Assembly: GCA_018969425.1 (NCBI GenBank)
Contig: JAGWYJ010000002.1
Coordinates: 1 to 64,000 of the forward strand
Direction: 5' to 3'
DNA length: 64,000 nt
Origin: Alphaproteobacteria bacterium
Lineage (GTDB): Bacteria > Pseudomonadota > Alphaproteobacteria > Caulobacterales > Hyphomonadaceae
Each line of letters starts with the position of its first letter. Position 1 is the stretch's first letter. Position numbers and translations under genes: made by a program. Positions 1 through 8,313 of the stretch are shown piece by piece. Below the pieces are notes generated by a model that worked only from the letters and a program-made list of their open reading frames with translations, was not told the origin of the DNA and searched no databases.

Positions 1-38
1 GCACGAAGGAATGTTTCACGTGAAACATTCCTTCGTGC
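1..38. promoter_or_regulatory. parS: parS centromere site inside a 38-bp perfect palindrome
   Basis: Bases 12-27 read TGTTTCACGTGAAACA, the exact ParB-binding consensus conserved across bacteria. The symmetry continues perfectly to a 19-bp arm on each side with no spacer, 11 bp beyond the core on both flanks. ParB loads here, spreads and lets ParA and SMC segregate the origin region. It lies about 6.6 kb from the proposed origin, and mnmE, the usual neighbour of mnmG-rsmG-parA-parB, is next to it. The parAB genes themselves would lie left of the window and are not visible. Confidence 0.95.
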
Positions 39-259
39 AGCTCCTCGCAGCAGGGGCAGCGAGTGGAGAGCTGAACGGAATTGAAAAGATTGGAACGAGG
101 GCCATGGCCCGCCGGGCCCAGAATTACCCGCCTTAGCGTCTCGCGGCTGAGCTGCCGGGGACTGTGAGCCCTAAGGCTCTGGACTGTCAGGACCCCGAGG
201 AGGGCTTCATCAATATCGAAGATGAATTTCGCCAGACTATCTGGTCTGTCGCCAAACTC
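39..259. other. Non-coding spacer with GC-rich inverted repeats between parS and mnmE
   Basis: No convincing gene is seen here. It holds GGGCCATGGCCC (99-110), overlapping GGCCC-GCC-GGGCC (106-118), and GAGCC-CTAA-GGCTC (166-179). The small hairpins could end mnmE transcription or lie in the leader of whatever gene follows to the left (mnmG in related genomes). None is followed by a T-run, so the terminator role is only a guess. Confidence 0.4.
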
Positions 260-1657
260 CTACTTGCCAATACAGAAATCAGCAAAGATCCGATCCAGAA
301 TCTGTTCGGAGCTCAGCACCCCGGTGATCGCTCCAATATGCCGCGCAGCCATTCGCAAATCCTCGAACACCAGCTCGGGCCCCAAACCATCGCGAAGACC
401 CGAAAGGGCGCGTTGGACATCAGACTGAGCCGCAGCGATCAGATCAAGATGGCGCCGCCGGGTCACGAGAAGCGGCTCATCAGAAGCATAGTGACTCCGA
501 ATAAACTCGGCCAGCAACTCCCTCAGCTGGTCCACACCCTCGCCCGTCTGAGCTGACAGCCTGACAATAGGGTTGCTCTTACGGACCCAGGATGGGTTGG
601 ACGGAACACAAGCGTCAACATCGCCATGAGGAAACACATCGATCTTGTTGAGGACGAACACATCGCCCGCTTGAACATCCGCCCCATCGACAACCCTCGC
701 CCCAGTCGAAACAGGGTCGGAAACGTCCTCTACCCAGATTCGTAGATCAGCTGCGGCAGCCGCCCGAACCGCACGCCTGACCCCCTCCCTCTCTATGAGG
801 TCGTCCGTTATCCGCAGACCGGCCGTGTCGGATAAGGCCAAATGAAATCCTTCAACGATCAGATCGATCTCAATAACGTCTCTCGTAGTTCCCGGCGTTG
901 AGGAAACGATAGCCGCCTCACGAGCGGCCAACCTATTGAGCAAGCTGGATTTGCCAGCGTTTGGCGCACCTAGAATAGCGACACGCACGCCATCTCGGAT
1001 CGCCCGCGCGGCCTCAGCGGACGCCAATGCCCGATTAAATTGACCACTGAGTTGCTCCACTCGAGAATACGTTTCGTCAAAAAGGGACTGTGGAATGTCC
1101 GCTTCATCTGGAAAATCTATCACCGCCTCCAGGGCTGACATAGCGGACAAAAGGCTTTCTCTCCAAGAATCAAAGACTTGTGAAGCCTCCCCATGATAGA
1201 CACGAGCGGCGAGCCGTCTCTGAAGATCCGTCTCGGCATCTATCAGGTCCGCAACGGCCTCCGCCTGGGCAAGATCGAGTTTCCCATTTTCAAAAGCTCG
1301 CCGAGTAAACTCGCCCGGACCCGCTGCGCGGCAAAGCCCAGTCTCAAATGCAGCGTTTAAAACCGATTCAATTACTGCGGAGCCGCCATGAACTTGGAAT
1401 TCGACCACGTCCTCGCCGGTAAATGATCGCGGACCAGGCATCACCAGCACCAACGCCCTATCGAGAAACTCTCCCTTTCGAGGGCTGACAATATCCCGGA
1501 CCGCGGCCCGGTGGGGCAGGGGAGCCCCCCCCTGGGTCAACTGATCACAAACAGCCAGAGCGTCCGGGCCGGAAAGCCGTATGACCGCGACGCCGCTACG
1601 CCCCTTACCTGATGCAAGGGCGATAACGGTCTTGGTCGGGACCTCAATGCTGTGCAT
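260..1657 (-). CDS. mnmE: tRNA uridine-5-carboxymethylaminomethyl(34) synthesis GTPase MnmE
   Basis: A 465-residue protein of normal length for MnmE. With MnmG it installs the carboxymethylaminomethyl group on U34 of tRNAs that read split codon boxes. The N-terminal tetrahydrofolate-binding domain is followed by a G domain near residue 230 with GAPNAGKSS (G1), TTRD (G2), DTAG (G3) and NKID (G4). The protein ends in the family's hallmark FCIGK, which carries the conserved C-terminal cysteine. It is the first gene of the leftward arm and lies next to parS, as in many alphaproteobacteria. The ATG start at 1657 gives a slightly long N-terminus before the conserved TVIALASGKG block. Confidence 0.97.
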   Translation of the reverse strand: MHSIEVPTKTVIALASGKGRSGVAVIRLSGPDALAVCDQLTQGGAPLPHRAAVRDIVSPRKGEFLDRALVLVMPGPRSFTGEDVVEFQVHGGSAVIESVLNAAFETGLCRAAGPGEFTRRAFENGKLDLAQAEAVADLIDAETDLQRRLAARVYHGEASQVFDSWRESLLSAMSALEAVIDFPDEADIPQSLFDETYSRVEQLSGQFNRALASAEAARAIRDGVRVAILGAPNAGKSSLLNRLAAREAAIVSSTPGTTRDVIEIDLIVEGFHLALSDTAGLRITDDLIEREGVRRAVRAAAAADLRIWVEDVSDPVSTGARVVDGADVQAGDVFVLNKIDVFPHGDVDACVPSNPSWVRKSNPIVRLSAQTGEGVDQLRELLAEFIRSHYASDEPLLVTRRRHLDLIAAAQSDVQRALSGLRDGLGPELVFEDLRMAARHIGAITGVLSSEQILDRIFADFCIGK

Positions 1658-1793
1658 GTGTGCGAGACCAGCTCTCGGATCTGAAGCCCCGGGTCGGAGC
1701 GATCTTCAGTTTCGCGTCATCACCCACGAATACCGGCATTGTTCAAGATCTGAAAAAGCAACCCTGATGTCGACAAAACAACCCGCGCCGAAT

Positions 1794-2414
1794 CTACGAC
1801 AAACGAAAATTGAAACTTACGCTTATGCGCTCAGCGCGCGCCTTGTGAACTGGCACCTCATGGCGCAGCCAGCTCTCCCATAGAAAGAGATCACCCACCC
1901 TCGGCTCGAGGCTGACAAACCTTTGTCGGTCCAGGCGACAATCTGGAATGGGAGATGGGGCCGCCATCATCAAACCCAGCCTGGGGTCCTCAAATCGAAT
2001 GGCTGCAGAACCCCGCGGGACCGAAACGTAGTATGTGCCCGATAGCACGCTGTGCGGATGAATATGAGCAGGGTGGCGACCTCCGGGGCGAAGCAAATTC
2101 ACCCACATTGAATCAAGGGTAATCCGTCGTCCGACCGTGTCCATTTCGAGATAAGACGCAAAATCACCCGCATGCTTGGTGACAAGCCTGCCAAGATCTC
2201 TAAAGCAGGTCGCCCTTCGGGTGAGGTCATCAAGAGACGAATACGACGTGTAACCGTCATATCCGTTCTCCTTGCACCACTGCACACCCGCTGCATCGTC
2301 GCTCGCGAGAGCAGCAACCATTTGCGCGAGATCGGCATTCAAATCCTCGAACCCGCGCGAGTCGACGAGACTCGCCGCATAAACATCCGTCGAGAACAGC
2401 CGACTCACACTCAT
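1794..2414 (-). CDS. TIGR02466-type 2OG-Fe(II) oxygenase family protein
   Basis: A 206-residue protein that fits the putative 2-oxoglutarate/Fe(II) dioxygenase family (TIGR02466, PF13759). A double-stranded beta-helix core carries HIHPHSVLSGTYYV near residue 118, then an FEDPR segment, and near the C-terminus LFLWESWLRHEVPVH followed by an arginine that would hold 2-oxoglutarate. The iron ligands would be the histidine in the HPHS region and the histidine in LRHEV. The substrate is unknown; relatives are often annotated only as conserved hypothetical proteins. It sits between rho and mnmE on the same strand with gaps of 88 and 136 bp, so it may be its own transcription unit. Confidence 0.8.
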   Translation of the reverse strand: MSVSRLFSTDVYAASLVDSRGFEDLNADLAQMVAALASDDAAGVQWCKENGYDGYTSYSSLDDLTRRATCFRDLGRLVTKHAGDFASYLEMDTVGRRITLDSMWVNLLRPGGRHPAHIHPHSVLSGTYYVSVPRGSAAIRFEDPRLGLMMAAPSPIPDCRLDRQRFVSLEPRVGDLFLWESWLRHEVPVHKARAERISVSFNFRLS

Positions 2415-2502
2415 GACCGCACCGGATGACAGAGGAGCCCAGACAGCACTCTCAAGACGGGATCCGGAAGTCGCAGCCTCATGAGCCTGAGATGCCTTAT
2501 CC

Positions 2503-3792
2503 TCAGTTGTTCATCGCCTGGAAAAACTCAGCGTTGTTCTTCGTCTGCTTAAGCTTATCCAGAAGGAACTCGATAGCATCCTGAGCCCCCATCGGATTGA
2601 GTATTCTTCGCAGAACATAGACCTTCTGAAGATCCTTTTGCTCAGTCAGAAGTTCCTCCTTTCGGGTTCCGGACTTCAGTATGTCGATCGCGGGGAATAC
2701 GCGCTTATCAGCAACCTTCCGATCGAGGATGATTTCTGAGTTTCCAGTTCCCTTGAACTCCTCAAAAATGACCTCATCCATTCGTGAACCGGTGTCGATC
2801 AGAGCTGTGGCGATGATCGTCAACGATCCGCCCTCTTCCAGATTTCGGGCCGCCCCAAAAAATCTCTTCGGCCTTTGGAGGGCGTTAGCGTCGACACCTC
2901 CGGTGAGGACCTTTCCGGACGACGGCACCACCGTATTATAGGCTCGGCCTAATCGCGTAATAGAATCGAGAAGGATAATCACGTCTCGACCGTGCTCTGC
3001 GAGGCGCTTGGCTTTTTCGATCACCATCTCGGCAACCTGGACGTGGCGAACCGCTGGCTCATCAAAAGTGGAGGAAATAACCTCTCCTTTCACAGATCTC
3101 TGCATGTCTGTGACTTCTTCCGGCCGTTCATCAATGAGGAGAACCAAAAGATAGCACTCGGGATGATTCTCGGCGATCGACTGAGCAATATTCTGAAGCA
3201 GAACGGTCTTACCGGTTCTCGGAGGAGCGACGATGAGACCTCTCTGACCCTTTCCGATCGGCGCCACGATATCGATAATCCGACCGGATCGATCCTTCCG
3301 GGTTGGATCATCCGTCTCCATCCGAAGTCGTTTGTCCGGATAAAGAGGCGTCAGATTGTCAAACGGAACTTTATGGCGAGCTCGCTCAGGATCTTCAAAA
3401 TTGATCTGCGATACCTTCACTAGGGCAAAGTAACGTTCTCCATCCCTCGGCCCCCGAATCTGACCTTCAACCGTGTCTCCTGTCCGCAATCCGAGTTTCC
3501 GAATCTGTTGAGGGCTCACATAAATATCATCCGGCCCTGGCAGATAGTTCGACTGCGGCGAACGCAAAAATCCGAATCCATCGGGAAGAACTTCAACCAC
3601 GCCGATGCCGAGAATTTCTACGTCTCGCTCCGCAAGCTCCTTGAGGATCGCAAAAAGGAGCTCCTGCTTGCTCAGCAAGGAGGCGCCTTCCACCTCGAGA
3701 TCCTCGGCTATGGCCAGCAATTCCGCAGGCGGCTTTTTCTTGAGCTCGTTAAGTGTGACGCGCTCGCGCGTCTCAATCACGTCATCGGACAT
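2503..3792 (-). CDS. rho: Transcription termination factor Rho
   Basis: Hexameric RNA-dependent ATPase that ends transcription at untranslated RNA. The N-terminal Rho domain is followed by an RNA-binding OB fold with GFGFLRS, then the RecA-like motor with Walker A APPRTGKT, Walker [11 protein letters not shown] and the conserved C-terminal DAIEFLL segment. I chose the ATG at 3792 (429 residues, [10 protein letters not shown]) over a TTG two codons upstream, because the following [12 protein letters not shown] is the normal family start. No frameshift or missing motif is seen. It lies between the oxygenase gene and the haem cluster, with a 183-bp gap upstream to hemJ that shows no gene. Confidence 0.97.
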   Translation of the reverse strand: MSDDVIETRERVTLNELKKKPPAELLAIAEDLEVEGASLLSKQELLFAILKELAERDVEILGIGVVEVLPDGFGFLRSPQSNYLPGPDDIYVSPQQIRKLGLRTGDTVEGQIRGPRDGERYFALVKVSQINFEDPERARHKVPFDNLTPLYPDKRLRMETDDPTRKDRSGRIIDIVAPIGKGQRGLIVAPPRTGKTVLLQNIAQSIAENHPECYLLVLLIDERPEEVTDMQRSVKGEVISSTFDEPAVRHVQVAEMVIEKAKRLAEHGRDVIILLDSITRLGRAYNTVVPSSGKVLTGGVDANALQRPKRFFGAARNLEEGGSLTIIATALIDTGSRMDEVIFEEFKGTGNSEIILDRKVADKRVFPAIDILKSGTRKEELLTEQKDLQKVYVLRRILNPMGAQDAIEFLLDKLKQTKNNAEFFQAMNN

Positions 3793-3975
3793 GGTCAAGG
3801 ATCATTTCGGTTAGGGGCCGTTCCCGCAATCAGACACATCAAGCGTCTTGGAAGGCCGGAAACGACGGTGAAGGAAGGAAGACGGTTGAACTCCGTCCAG
3901 TTCTGAAAACGAACATATCGCGGATTAAACGTCAATCGGTTTTGAGAGCTCCGAGCCTTAAGAGGGTCCGCAGCG

Positions 3976-4416
3976 TCAGGTTGAAAACGGCTGAACGACG
4001 ACCAGAATGACAGCGAAAATGCTGATCACCATCGGAATCTCGTTCATCATTCGCAATCGACGGGGAGGCATCGACCGATCCCCGGAAGCAATCTTGCGCC
4101 CCACTGTCAGGACATACCCGTGAAACCCAGACAAGCCGAGGACTAACGCAAGTTTCCCCCAGAACCAGCCCTGGCCAGCGTAGTAACCAAAATTGGTTGA
4201 GATAAGTCCGATACCCAACAACCAGGTCAGGATCATCGCCGGATTGAGAATTATCCGCTTCAATCGGTCTGCGCCCTGATCCATGGCTTTTTCTAATTCG
4301 GGAACACCTTGTCCCTCCAGGCGATAAACAAGCAACCGGGGATACATCAAAAGACCAGCCATCCACGCGATAACGGCGATGATATGAAACGCTCTCAGCC
4401 AATCATAACCGTTCAT
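3976..4416 (-). CDS. hemJ: Protoporphyrinogen IX oxidase HemJ
   Basis: A 146-residue integral membrane protein of the UPF0093/HemJ family, which oxidises protoporphyrinogen IX to protoporphyrin IX in many alphaproteobacteria that lack HemG and HemY. It opens with WLRAFHIIAVIAWMAGLL, containing the conserved histidine thought to bind haem, and shows about four hydrophobic helices, including one near residue 60 and a C-terminal one. Its ATG overlaps the hemH stop by 4 bp (ATGA), so the two are translationally coupled. HemE, HemH and HemJ thus form a late-haem operon, with HemJ supplying the HemH substrate. Confidence 0.93.
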   Translation of the reverse strand: MNGYDWLRAFHIIAVIAWMAGLLMYPRLLVYRLEGQGVPELEKAMDQGADRLKRIILNPAMILTWLLGIGLISTNFGYYAGQGWFWGKLALVLGLSGFHGYVLTVGRKIASGDRSMPPRRLRMMNEIPMVISIFAVILVVVQPFST

Positions 4417-5489
4417 GTCGGCGCTCCAGCCGTGTCAGAATACGCCGCTTCTCGGCAAGCTCGTTGATTGGGACACCCAGAATATTTTCTCGAACAAATT
4501 CGTTCTCCGCATTCTGACCCGGGAGATGGCGACAACGGATCCCGAAGCGCCGCTTCCACAAGATCTCCAAGGAGGTCGATAAACAAGGGCTCTAATCCAA
4601 GCGCTGGAACGCGAATATACGACCGAACCCCGTTCGCTTCAGCGACGTGTCTGTATTCCTCGTCCAGCTCAACAAGAGTTTCGATATGCTCTGACACAAA
4701 CGCAATCGGTGAAACAATCAGAGCCTTATTGGCCCTCGACCCGTCAATGATCGCCTCATCTGTCGCTGGCCCAATCCACTTTAACGGACCGACTTTCGAC
4801 TGATAACAGACTTCTACCTCCCACTCGTCCGGCAAATGACCCCTGACCGCAGACGCCGTTCTTTCGACCTGATGCTGATAAGGGTCGCCCGATTTGATAA
4901 CGCTCTCCGGCAGCCCGTGGGCTGACAGGAGAACACGCACATTGGTAGGTGCGCCTGCCTGACGCCAGGCCTCAAGAATCTTCTCCGCATGCGCGGAAAC
5001 GAATTTATCCGCGGTGGGATAACAACAAACGACGCCATCAGCGCGGCCGCCAACATCTTTCCAGTCTGATAACGACGACGCTGTCGTGGTGGTTGAAAAC
5101 TGCGGGTAAAGAGGCAGCAATATGACTTTAGTCGGCTCCCATCGATTGACGTCGTCTGCAGTTTCTCGCGCAAACGGCTTCCAATAACGCATCGCAATGA
5201 ACGTTCGCGCAGTCCAGCCGCGTCGACACAACTCAACTTCTAGAGCTTTCGCCTGAGCTTGTGTTTCAGGCAGCAAAGGAGAACCGCCGCCCATTTTTGC
5301 ATAATTCTCCCGGGCTGACTTTGCTCGTGATGCCGAGATTATATTCGAAAGCATCCATCTTACGGGAGCCGGCGCGCGGATAATGGCCTTGTCACTGAAT
5401 AAATTTTTCAAAAACGGCTGAACAGCGTCTGGCCCATCAGGCCCGCCGAGATTGAAAAGAACTACAGCTACTTTTTCAGTCATCATCAT
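4413..5489 (-). CDS. hemH: Ferrochelatase with C-terminal cysteine cluster
   Basis: A 358-residue ferrochelatase that inserts Fe(II) into protoporphyrin IX. The N-terminus VVLFNLGGPD, the central SAHGLPESVI with the catalytic histidine, and FVSEHIETLVELD with the conserved glutamates are all present. The C-terminal tail has four cysteines at residues 327, 332, 339 and 345. This recalls the [2Fe-2S]-containing ferrochelatase reported from Caulobacter crescentus, although the exact ligand set here is inferred. The gene overlaps hemE upstream and hemJ downstream, each by 4 bp. Three consecutive ATG codons open the frame; the first was used. Confidence 0.96.
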   Translation of the reverse strand: MMMTEKVAVVLFNLGGPDGPDAVQPFLKNLFSDKAIIRAPAPVRWMLSNIISASRAKSARENYAKMGGGSPLLPETQAQAKALEVELCRRGWTARTFIAMRYWKPFARETADDVNRWEPTKVILLPLYPQFSTTTTASSLSDWKDVGGRADGVVCCYPTADKFVSAHAEKILEAWRQAGAPTNVRVLLSAHGLPESVIKSGDPYQHQVERTASAVRGHLPDEWEVEVCYQSKVGPLKWIGPATDEAIIDGSRANKALIVSPIAFVSEHIETLVELDEEYRHVAEANGVRSYIRVPALGLEPLFIDLLGDLVEAALRDPLSPSPGSECGERICSRKYSGCPNQRACREAAYSDTAGAPT

Positions 5490-6514
5490 TTCTCTCTGAC
5501 GACCTCAAGAAGCCTCTCGACATGAGAAATAGGCGTCTCAGGCAATACGCCGTGTCCAAGATTGAAGATCAGCGGCCTGTCATGAAACGCTTCAACTATC
5601 TCTCTGACGCGAACATCGAGCCCTTCGCCGCCCTCAATCAGTCTTAGCGGATCAAGATTGCCCTGGACCGGAAAGTTCAAAGGCAAAACGGAGTTCGCCC
5701 AGTTGACCGGTATTGCTGAATCTAAACCGATTGCGTCAACACCTGTGCGTTCCGCATACTCAGGCATCATTCCGCCTGATCCGCGCGGAAAACCAATGAT
5801 AGGCGCTTTCACACCAAGATCGCGCAACCGGCTAACCAACTGACGTGTCGGTTCAATCACCCACGCGTCAAAGACATCCTCAGGAAGGCCTTCCGCCCAG
5901 CTGTCAAACAACATGAGCGCATCAGCGCCCGCCTCAACCTGCATTTTCAGATAATAGGCAGACACATCGACGAGTCTGTCTAAAATTCTCGAAATCTCCG
6001 ATGGGTTTCTATACCCAAACTGACGAGCCGACGATTTGTCAGTCCCGCCTTTTCCCTCGATAGCGTAAACGGCCACGGTCCACGGCGCCCCCGCAAAACC
6101 TATCAAGGTCGTCTCATTAGGAAGTTCGCCTCGAACTCGAGAAACTGTATCGCCGATGGGTGCCAATCTGTTCATCGCGGTCGATAGACTGACGGTCTCC
6201 AGCTCACGACCGCTTTCCACAGGCTCGACTCGCGGCCCTTCGCCCTCCAGAAACCGAACCCCTCGTCCCAGGGCGTCAAGAACTAATAGGATGTCGGCAA
6301 AAAGTATCGCGCCATCCATTCCGTAACGTCGGACGGGTTGAAGAGTGGCTTCAGCCGCAAGGGCAGGGGAATAGCAAAAATCCAGGAAGTCACGGGCTCT
6401 TGCTCTGAGTTCCCTGTATTCCGGTAGATGACGACCAGCTTGCCTCATAAGCCAAACGGGAGGCGTTTCATCCTTGACACCGTGAAGCGCCTTTAAAAGC
6501 TTTTTCTCGCGCAT
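5486..6514 (-). CDS. hemE: Uroporphyrinogen decarboxylase
   Basis: A 342-residue enzyme that removes four carboxylates from uroporphyrinogen III to give coproporphyrinogen III. The family signature PVWLMRQAGRHLPEYRE stands at residues 19-35, and the second signature GFAGAPWTVAVY follows in the middle. It is the first gene of hemE-hemH-hemJ. Its promoter must lie in the 6515-6600 segment, inside the proposed origin. That arrangement is known from Caulobacter, where the hemE promoter overlaps Cori and is controlled by CtrA. The start is the ATG at 6514. Confidence 0.97.
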   Translation of the reverse strand: MREKKLLKALHGVKDETPPVWLMRQAGRHLPEYRELRARARDFLDFCYSPALAAEATLQPVRRYGMDGAILFADILLVLDALGRGVRFLEGEGPRVEPVESGRELETVSLSTAMNRLAPIGDTVSRVRGELPNETTLIGFAGAPWTVAVYAIEGKGGTDKSSARQFGYRNPSEISRILDRLVDVSAYYLKMQVEAGADALMLFDSWAEGLPEDVFDAWVIEPTRQLVSRLRDLGVKAPIIGFPRGSGGMMPEYAERTGVDAIGLDSAIPVNWANSVLPLNFPVQGNLDPLRLIEGGEGLDVRVREIVEAFHDRPLIFNLGHGVLPETPISHVERLLEVVREK

Positions 6515-6690
6515 ATCGGCTTCACTTGTCTGATTAAGGATTAAGACTCTTAAAGAGAGATTCTAATGTCTTCTAGTCGGTCTATAACTCGACGACCTAC
6601 GACAGGCTTATGGATACCCACAACGACATGCACATCAACCTGATGGGGGTCATCCTGGCGATCCAGCAGATCGGACACGAAAAAACATAG

Positions 6691-6705
6691 TTAACAGAGC
6701 GTTAA
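6691..6705. promoter_or_regulatory. CtrA binding box 1
   Basis: TTAACAGAGCGTTAA is an exact match to the CtrA consensus TTAA-N7-TTAA. In Caulobacter, phosphorylated CtrA bound at such boxes within Cori blocks replication initiation in swarmer cells. Its centre is 35 bp from that of box 2. Confidence 0.85.
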
Positions 6706-6725
6706 GAAGATCCTCTGCCAAACGA

Positions 6726-6740
6726 TTAAGAAGTGATTAA
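6726..6740. promoter_or_regulatory. CtrA binding box 2
   Basis: TTAAGAAGTGATTAA is an exact TTAA-N7-TTAA match. It lies 20 bp after box 1, in the most AT-rich part of the gap, so CtrA binding here could mask the unwinding region. Confidence 0.85.
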
Positions 6741-6883
6741 CAGGCTATAGGAGACGGGCCGGATCGCTCACATGTCGAAAACGCTGTGAACGAAAAGTGG
6801 TCATAAGGGCGAATGAAAAGTTGTTAACAGACGCTCCTCAGGCAGCTAACCAGAGCACTGAATAATCTATGCAGGATGGGCGT

Positions 6884-7702
6884 ATGTCGCTGGAAACGTA
6901 CTTCAACGTCCATCTCGTCTCAGATTCTACCGGAGAGACCCTGAACGCGGTGATGAGGGCCGCCTGCGCCCAGTTTGATCACGTCGCCCCTCTTGAACAT
7001 AACTACTACCTTATCCGCTCGAAGAAGCAGCTTGAGCGAGTCTTGAGGGAAATAGAAAGCGCTCCAGGGGTCGTGTTCTACACGATAACGAATGAAGAAC
7101 TCAGAAGTCACCTTGAAGACTACTGCAGAGCGATATCATGTCCGACCTTGCCGGTTATCGACTCGGCTGTTGATGTTCTGAGTCGATACCTGGGTCTCAA
7201 ATCCGCTCATAAAGTGGCTGGTCAGCATCATCTCGATGCCGAGTACTTCGCCCGGATGGAATCAATTAATTTCGCTCTTCAGCACGATGACGGTCAAAAC
7301 ACGTCATCTCTGAGAAACGCAGATGTTGTTCTGGTGGGGGTTAGTCGAACCTCAAAAACCCCGACCTGCGTCTACCTTGGTAATCGCGGAGTGAAAGCCG
7401 CAAACATTCCGATTGTGCCCGGTGTTGAGCTTCCGGAAGAAATTCTGTCGGATAACGCGCCTTTAGTAATCGGGCTGAAAATCACCCCTGATCGTCTTGT
7501 TCAGATTAGAAAGCATCGTCTTTTGTCTCTGCAGGAACAGCATGAAACCGTTTATGCAGATGAAGACGCCGTGAAGAACGAATTGGTACACGCCAACAGA
7601 CTGTTTGTGCGAATGAAATGGCCGACAATTGATGTCAGCAGACGATCTGTCGAGGAGACGGCGGCTGCGATACTGAACATCATTCAGGAAAACAAGCGAT
7701 GA
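6884..7702 (+). CDS. ppsR: Pyruvate phosphate dikinase / PEP synthase regulatory protein (PPSR, DUF299)
   Basis: A 272-residue bifunctional kinase/pyrophosphorylase of the DUF299 family that switches PPDK or PEP synthase off by ADP-dependent phosphorylation and on by Pi-dependent dephosphorylation. The N-terminus FNVHLVSDSTGETLNA and the nucleotide-binding GVSRTSKTP near residue 150 are diagnostic. I chose the ATG at 6884 because AGGA lies 7 nt upstream; an in-frame ATG at 6869 has no ribosome site. The homologous gene flanks Cori in Caulobacter. Its stop overlaps the maf start by 4 bp. Confidence 0.94.
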   Translation: MSLETYFNVHLVSDSTGETLNAVMRAACAQFDHVAPLEHNYYLIRSKKQLERVLREIESAPGVVFYTITNEELRSHLEDYCRAISCPTLPVIDSAVDVLSRYLGLKSAHKVAGQHHLDAEYFARMESINFALQHDDGQNTSSLRNADVVLVGVSRTSKTPTCVYLGNRGVKAANIPIVPGVELPEEILSDNAPLVIGLKITPDRLVQIRKHRLLSLQEQHETVYADEDAVKNELVHANRLFVRMKWPTIDVSRRSVEETAAAILNIIQENKR

Positions 7703-8313
7703 GTTCGGATCCTGCATCGTCAATGCGTGTGATCCTTGCATCACAAAGCAAAATCAGACGTGAGCTTCTTTCAAATGCAGGTCTCTCATTCGAGACAATA
7801 ACGTCGAACGTTGATGAAGCCGCAGCCAAGGAAGCAATGCAAAGTGAGCGAGTAAGTCTGGCGGATCAGGCTGTCGCCCTCGCTGAACTAAAAGCTCTTC
7901 GGGTCAGCCGGACAACCAGAGGAGTTGTCATCGGCGCTGATCAAATACTCGATTTGGACGGTAGAGGATTTGATAAACCATCGACCCTCCAGGAAGCCAG
8001 ACAGCGCCTTGCAGACTTATCAGGTCGAACCCACTGTCTTCAAACAGCCGTCGTTGGATGCGTCGACGGAAGAGTTGTTTGGAAGCATCTGACCCGGCCG
8101 CGATTGACGATGCGACGATTAACGCCTGAGTTCATTGAAAGATTCGTGGCGACCGAAAGCGACAATGTCTTAACCAGCGTTGGAGCCTACCAGTTCGAAA
8201 GAACAGGCATTCATTTGTTCGAGCGCGTAGAGGGAGACTATTTCTCTATATTAGGCCTGCCTCTATTGCCGCTGCTGGCCTGGCTTAGAGAGATCGGCGC
8301 AGTGCCCGTATGA
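7699..8313 (+). CDS. maf: Maf-like nucleoside triphosphate pyrophosphatase
   Basis: A 204-residue Maf/HAM1-superfamily hydrolase that removes non-canonical or modified nucleotides from the NTP pool. It shows the family start VILASQSKIRRELLSNAG, a GADQIL motif with the catalytic aspartate near residue 93, and GDYFSILGLPL near the end. The start overlaps ppsR (ATGA), and the stop overlaps aroE in the same way, so ppsR-maf-aroE-coaE is a coupled operon. The ATG at 7723, giving MRVILASQ, is an alternative shorter start. Confidence 0.93.
   Translation: MSSDPASSMRVILASQSKIRRELLSNAGLSFETITSNVDEAAAKEAMQSERVSLADQAVALAELKALRVSRTTRGVVIGADQILDLDGRGFDKPSTLQEARQRLADLSGRTHCLQTAVVGCVDGRVVWKHLTRPRLTMRRLTPEFIERFVATESDNVLTSVGAYQFERTGIHLFERVEGDYFSILGLPLLPLLAWLREIGAVPV

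Larger units (their letters stand above)
6515..6883. other. Probable chromosomal replication origin (Cori-like)
   Basis: This 369-bp gap lies between hemE (leftward) and ppsR (rightward), the gene pair that brackets Cori in Caulobacter crescentus. It is visibly richer in A+T than its flanks and holds two exact TTAA-N7-TTAA CtrA boxes. TTAACAG occurs three times (6691, 6737, 6824), and GANTC methylation sites lie at 6545-6549 and 6559-6563. DnaA boxes are only weak: 6614-6622, 6626-6634 and, on the minus strand, 6785-6793 each match TTATNCACA at about 7 of 9 positions. Gene strand bias switches here. Origin function is inferred from position and motifs. Confidence 0.82.

Noticed and set aside
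6534-6553. Three TTAA motifs in the hemE promoter region
   Set aside because: Spacings are 3 and 5 bases, not the 7 required for a CtrA box.
6614-6793. Candidate DnaA boxes
   Set aside because: Best matches are about 7 of 9 to TTATNCACA on either strand; listed only as weak support within the origin entry.
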